Shown one piece after another: positions 61,671-64,000 of a stretch of DNA of 64,000 nucleotides (position 1 is the first letter of the stretch; each line of letters starts with the position of its first letter). Source of the stretch: Astragalus membranaceus (taxonomy: Eukaryota; Streptophyta; Magnoliopsida; Fabales; Fabaceae); the NCBI GenBank assembly GCA_039519185.1, contig CM076848.1, positions 31,911,917-31,975,916 of the forward strand. The letters are read 5' to 3'. Below the pieces are notes generated by a model. The model did not search any database. It was not told where the DNA came from and was given only the letters and a program-made list of their open reading frames with translations. Both the position numbers and the translations under genes were made by a program.

Positions 61671-62817
61671 AATCCAATTGTTGGACTTTACAAGTTGTTG
61701 TCCAAGATTACCAAGTACATTGCAGTGGCAATAACAGAGATGATGAAGGGGATGATGGATATGCTCAACTCTTTGTATAGGAAAGTGGTATCAGCTATCC
61801 TCCGTTCCCCCCCTGCGATTATGCTGGTAATAAACTTGTTCATGACTCATGCAATACCAATCTTCATTCAAGTTATATCGACCTTGCTGATTCAATCATG
61901 AAAACCTTTTCATTGAATTGATGTTACATATTTTGTCAATTTCCATAATTACTTGTGATGTTAAGCTGAAGTACATATACTGGTCTGCCTAAGAAAAATC
62001 TGTTAGATTATTTCTTATTGGGAGAGTCTTATTCATTCCGGTTTCTAAATTTAGTAAGACTGCAATTCTCAAGCTGACACCGTCAATAATTTGTCGCGAT
62101 CACGACCACTGGACTGATGGCCCTTTCTTCATATGAATCTCAGGTAAAAACGGCAATTGAGAAATTTGGCACAGCTGCTGTTCGGAATGCATGGTGTGAC
62201 ACCCCAATCTGGTCTCTGAGCATGTCATTACTGGTTATACAACGGTAATCTCCCTCCAATTTCCTATTTTCTTATTATGTCACTATTTTTTTTCTTTTAT
62301 TTTGTCACAGACTCAAATAGTTAGTGCTCACATGGATGTTAGCACTGAATGCAGCCTTTGAAGGTTAAAGATTGGGATAGGGCACTGGTGGAATACACTG
62401 CTGCAATGCTTCTGGATGAGGAATCTAAAACAAAGCCACCACTTTCTAAAAGGATTAAAGAAATATCATGTCCTGGTGATGACTCTAACCCTATAAATCA
62501 TATATACACTTTGTTTTTGCTTTTTCGAAAGTAACACTAGTTTTTTTGGTGGCAATGAGTTGAATCTTAAGCATAATTGGTGATGGTTGTTTCACTGTGC
62601 AGTTCTGATTGTAACCGGTGATAGTGACCGACTAGTCCCTTCATGGAATGCAGAGAGACTTTCGCGAGTCATACCAGGAGCATCGCTTGAAGTGATTAAG
62701 CAATGTGGCCATCTTCCACACGAAGAAAAAGTAGAGGAGTTTGTTTCAATTGTTGAAAACTTCCTTAGAAACTTAGTAGGTGATTCGAGCGAGCAACATC
62801 TACAACCTGTAATGTGA
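61671..62817 (+). pseudogene. Truncated copy of the alpha/beta-hydrolase gene
   Basis: Exon remnants are at 61671-61826 (end of exon 2), 62144-62244, 62355-62475 and 62603-62817, with introns kept. They correspond to 43891-45038 with few substitutions. Residues 1-282 are missing, including the transit peptide, HGFG motif and nucleophile Ser225. In exon 3 an A-C pair is inserted after TGTGAC near 62196, which shifts the frame. A further 227 bp of the 3' flank (45056-45282 in the source) is also missing at about 62835. It cannot encode an active enzyme. Confidence 0.93.
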
Positions 62818-62886
62818 ACTTTTTACAACACAGGTGGCTTCTTTATGTTAACCTGTCCGAATGATCTGTAAATGCATTTATAGCAT

Positions 62887-63094
62887 TGTTAGATGATAAA
62901 ATTGTGAATATAATTTTAATCTGTACAGCTTAGTTAGCTAAGTTCCAATGTAACATTATTTTTATTTTCCTTTTCCAGTTTAGTCTAAGCCTTGCTCTCT
63001 GTACAGCAGCTCTGCAGCTCTGATGTATATATACCAAATTGGTAACAATGAATAAATTGAGAGATTCATTTTTACAATTCTCTGTATTCTAACA
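62887..63094 (+). mobile_element. 5' LTR of a Ty1/copia element
   Basis: The segment begins TGTTAGATGATAAAATTG and ends TATTCTAACA, 208 bp with TG...CA ends. GATGTATATATACC near 63022 is the likely TATA box. The element was inserted into the 3' flank of the truncated hydrolase copy, right after TTTATAGCAT, which is continuous at 45325-45335 in the source copy. Confidence 0.88.
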
Positions 63095-63107
63095 TGGTAT
63101 CAGTGGA
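63095..63107 (+). other. Primer-binding site of the copia element
   Basis: TGGTATCAGTGG directly follows the LTR. It fits the 3' end of initiator tRNA-Met, the usual copia primer. Confidence 0.85.
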
Positions 63108-63205
63108 ATTTTTTCTCTCCAATCTCTCTCTCTAACCGTGTAACCGTCTTCTGTTACACGCGTTCTTCTTCCTCCTCTTTCGTGAAGCTTTCTTCGTTTG
63201 CTTCC

Positions 63206-64000
63206 ATGGCCTCCAATTCTTCTTCCGGTGATGATTCTGATCACTCTTCTGTTCGTTCTTCGCGTCGTGGCTCGCGACGAACACAGAATTATTCAGATCC
63301 TTATTACATACATCCTAGCGAGAATCCTTCTCTGATTCTCGTCAAACCTGTGCTTGAAGGACCTAACTATCATTGTTGGATCCAGGCCATGACAATGGCT
63401 TTAGAAATGAAGAACAAGTTCGCGTTCGTTGATGGATCGCTTCCGCGTCCTCCAACCTCTGATTCGAAATTTCTTCAATGGAAACGATGCAATATGCTCA
63501 CTCTCTCTTGGATTAATCACGCTGTTTCGACTGAAATTTCATCCAGTATTTTGTGGATTACTGATGCTTCTGCGGTATGGATCGAATTGCGCAATCGCTT
63601 TTCGCAAGGCGATAATACGCGAATCGCGAATTTGCAGCGTGACATCTTCTCAATTAATCAAGGCGAGGCTTCTGTAACTTCGCATTTTACAAAATTGCGT
63701 ATTCTCTGGGACGAATTGGGCAACTACACGCCAATCCCTACTTGCCTCGCACTTCCTGGAACGTGTTGTTGCTCTGGTTTGCGCACTGTTCTATCGTATC
63801 GTGAACGTGATGCAGTGATGTCTTTCCTTCAAGGCTTAAACGACAATTTCGCTGCTGCACGCGCTCAAATCTTGATGATGAAGCCTCTTCCTTCTCTTGC
63901 AGAGGCTTATTCTATGATTCTTCAACAGGAGCGTCAATTAAACACTCCTGCTCTTCCAGATGTATCTGTTGCTGCAGTTCAAACTGCTTCTGCTATGCCT
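63206..64000 (+). CDS. Copia gag (N-terminal part of gag-pol), open at the window edge
   Basis: An uninterrupted frame of 265 codons starts at the ATG in TTCCATGGCC and runs off the right edge. After a Ser/Arg-rich start (MASNSSSGDDSD) it shows the copia-type gag pattern: NPSLILVKPVLEGPNYHCWI, MALEMKNKFAFVDG, then WINHAVSTEISSSILWI, ELRNRFSQGD and RERDAVMSFLQGLND. This matches the plant gag-polypeptide families Retrotran_gag_3/UBN2. The zinc knuckle and pol would lie beyond the window. No damage is visible, so this may be a young, intact element. It is unrelated in LTR sequence to the copia element at 1-3632. Confidence 0.9.
   Translation, partial: MASNSSSGDDSDHSSVRSSRRGSRRTQNYSDPYYIHPSENPSLILVKPVLEGPNYHCWIQAMTMALEMKNKFAFVDGSLPRPPTSDSKFLQWKRCNMLTLSWINHAVSTEISSSILWITDASAVWIELRNRFSQGDNTRIANLQRDIFSINQGEASVTSHFTKLRILWDELGNYTPIPTCLALPGTCCCSGLRTVLSYRERDAVMSFLQGLNDNFAAARAQILMMKPLPSLAEAYSMILQQERQLNTPALPDVSVAAVQTASAMP

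Overview
The window is nuclear DNA of a flowering plant, most likely a eudicot. The evidence is spliced genes with GT-AG introns, AAACCCTAG-type leader boxes, AT-rich spacers, Ty1/copia and Ty3/gypsy elements, Helitron ends and Mutator-type foldback elements. Foldbacks that open with GGCTTAAATATG or GGCTAAATTGCAG are familiar to me from legumes, so a legume is a reasonable but unproven guess. All calls come from reading the sequence; no database search was run.

Layout. 1-3632: 3' part of a Ty1/copia element (pol with one frameshift, 3' LTR). 3.6-8.6 kb: two foldback MITEs, a minus-strand Helitron end with an RPA-like fragment, microsatellites and LTR-like debris. 8.6-10.6 kb (minus): a two-exon NYN-domain gene whose stop codon is supplied by adjacent transposon-like DNA. 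10.6-12.8 kb: a repeat carrying a broken F-box-associated gene fragment. 12.9-14.1 kb: a Mutator-like foldback with a perfect 9-bp target duplication. 14.1-17.85 kb: two arrays of a roughly 105-bp repeat around a deleted, complete-ended gypsy element (15386-17168, duplication ATTTT). 18.8-22.0 kb (minus): an apparently intact ATG18c/d-type autophagy gene. 22.26-30.3 kb: a decayed Tat-type gypsy element with an antisense ORF and a GC-rich minisatellite, without a 3' LTR. 30.3-41.3 kb: AT-rich repeats, Helitron ends and microsatellites. 41.35-45.04 kb: a complete five-exon alpha/beta-hydrolase gene with a Mutator-like foldback just upstream. 45-51.4 kb: tandem arrays, one isolated gene exon and a Helitron 3' end. 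51.46-55.88 kb: a palindrome of about 2 kb arms carrying stomatin-like and NYN-like fragments. 55.9-61.3 kb: coding-like scraps, SINE-like insertions and a solo LTR with duplication ATTAG. 61.33-62.89 kb: a truncated second copy of the hydrolase gene. 62887-64000: LTR, primer site and gag of a second copia element, running off the edge.

Two host genes look intact: ATG18 and the hydrolase. The NYN gene is probably expressed but 3'-truncated. Nothing suggests that the genes act together. The main theme is gene fragments duplicated, captured or cut short by mobile elements. The best candidate for something undescribed is the 51.5-55.9 kb palindrome, which joins pieces of two unrelated gene families in inverted orientation and could yield hairpin RNA if transcribed.
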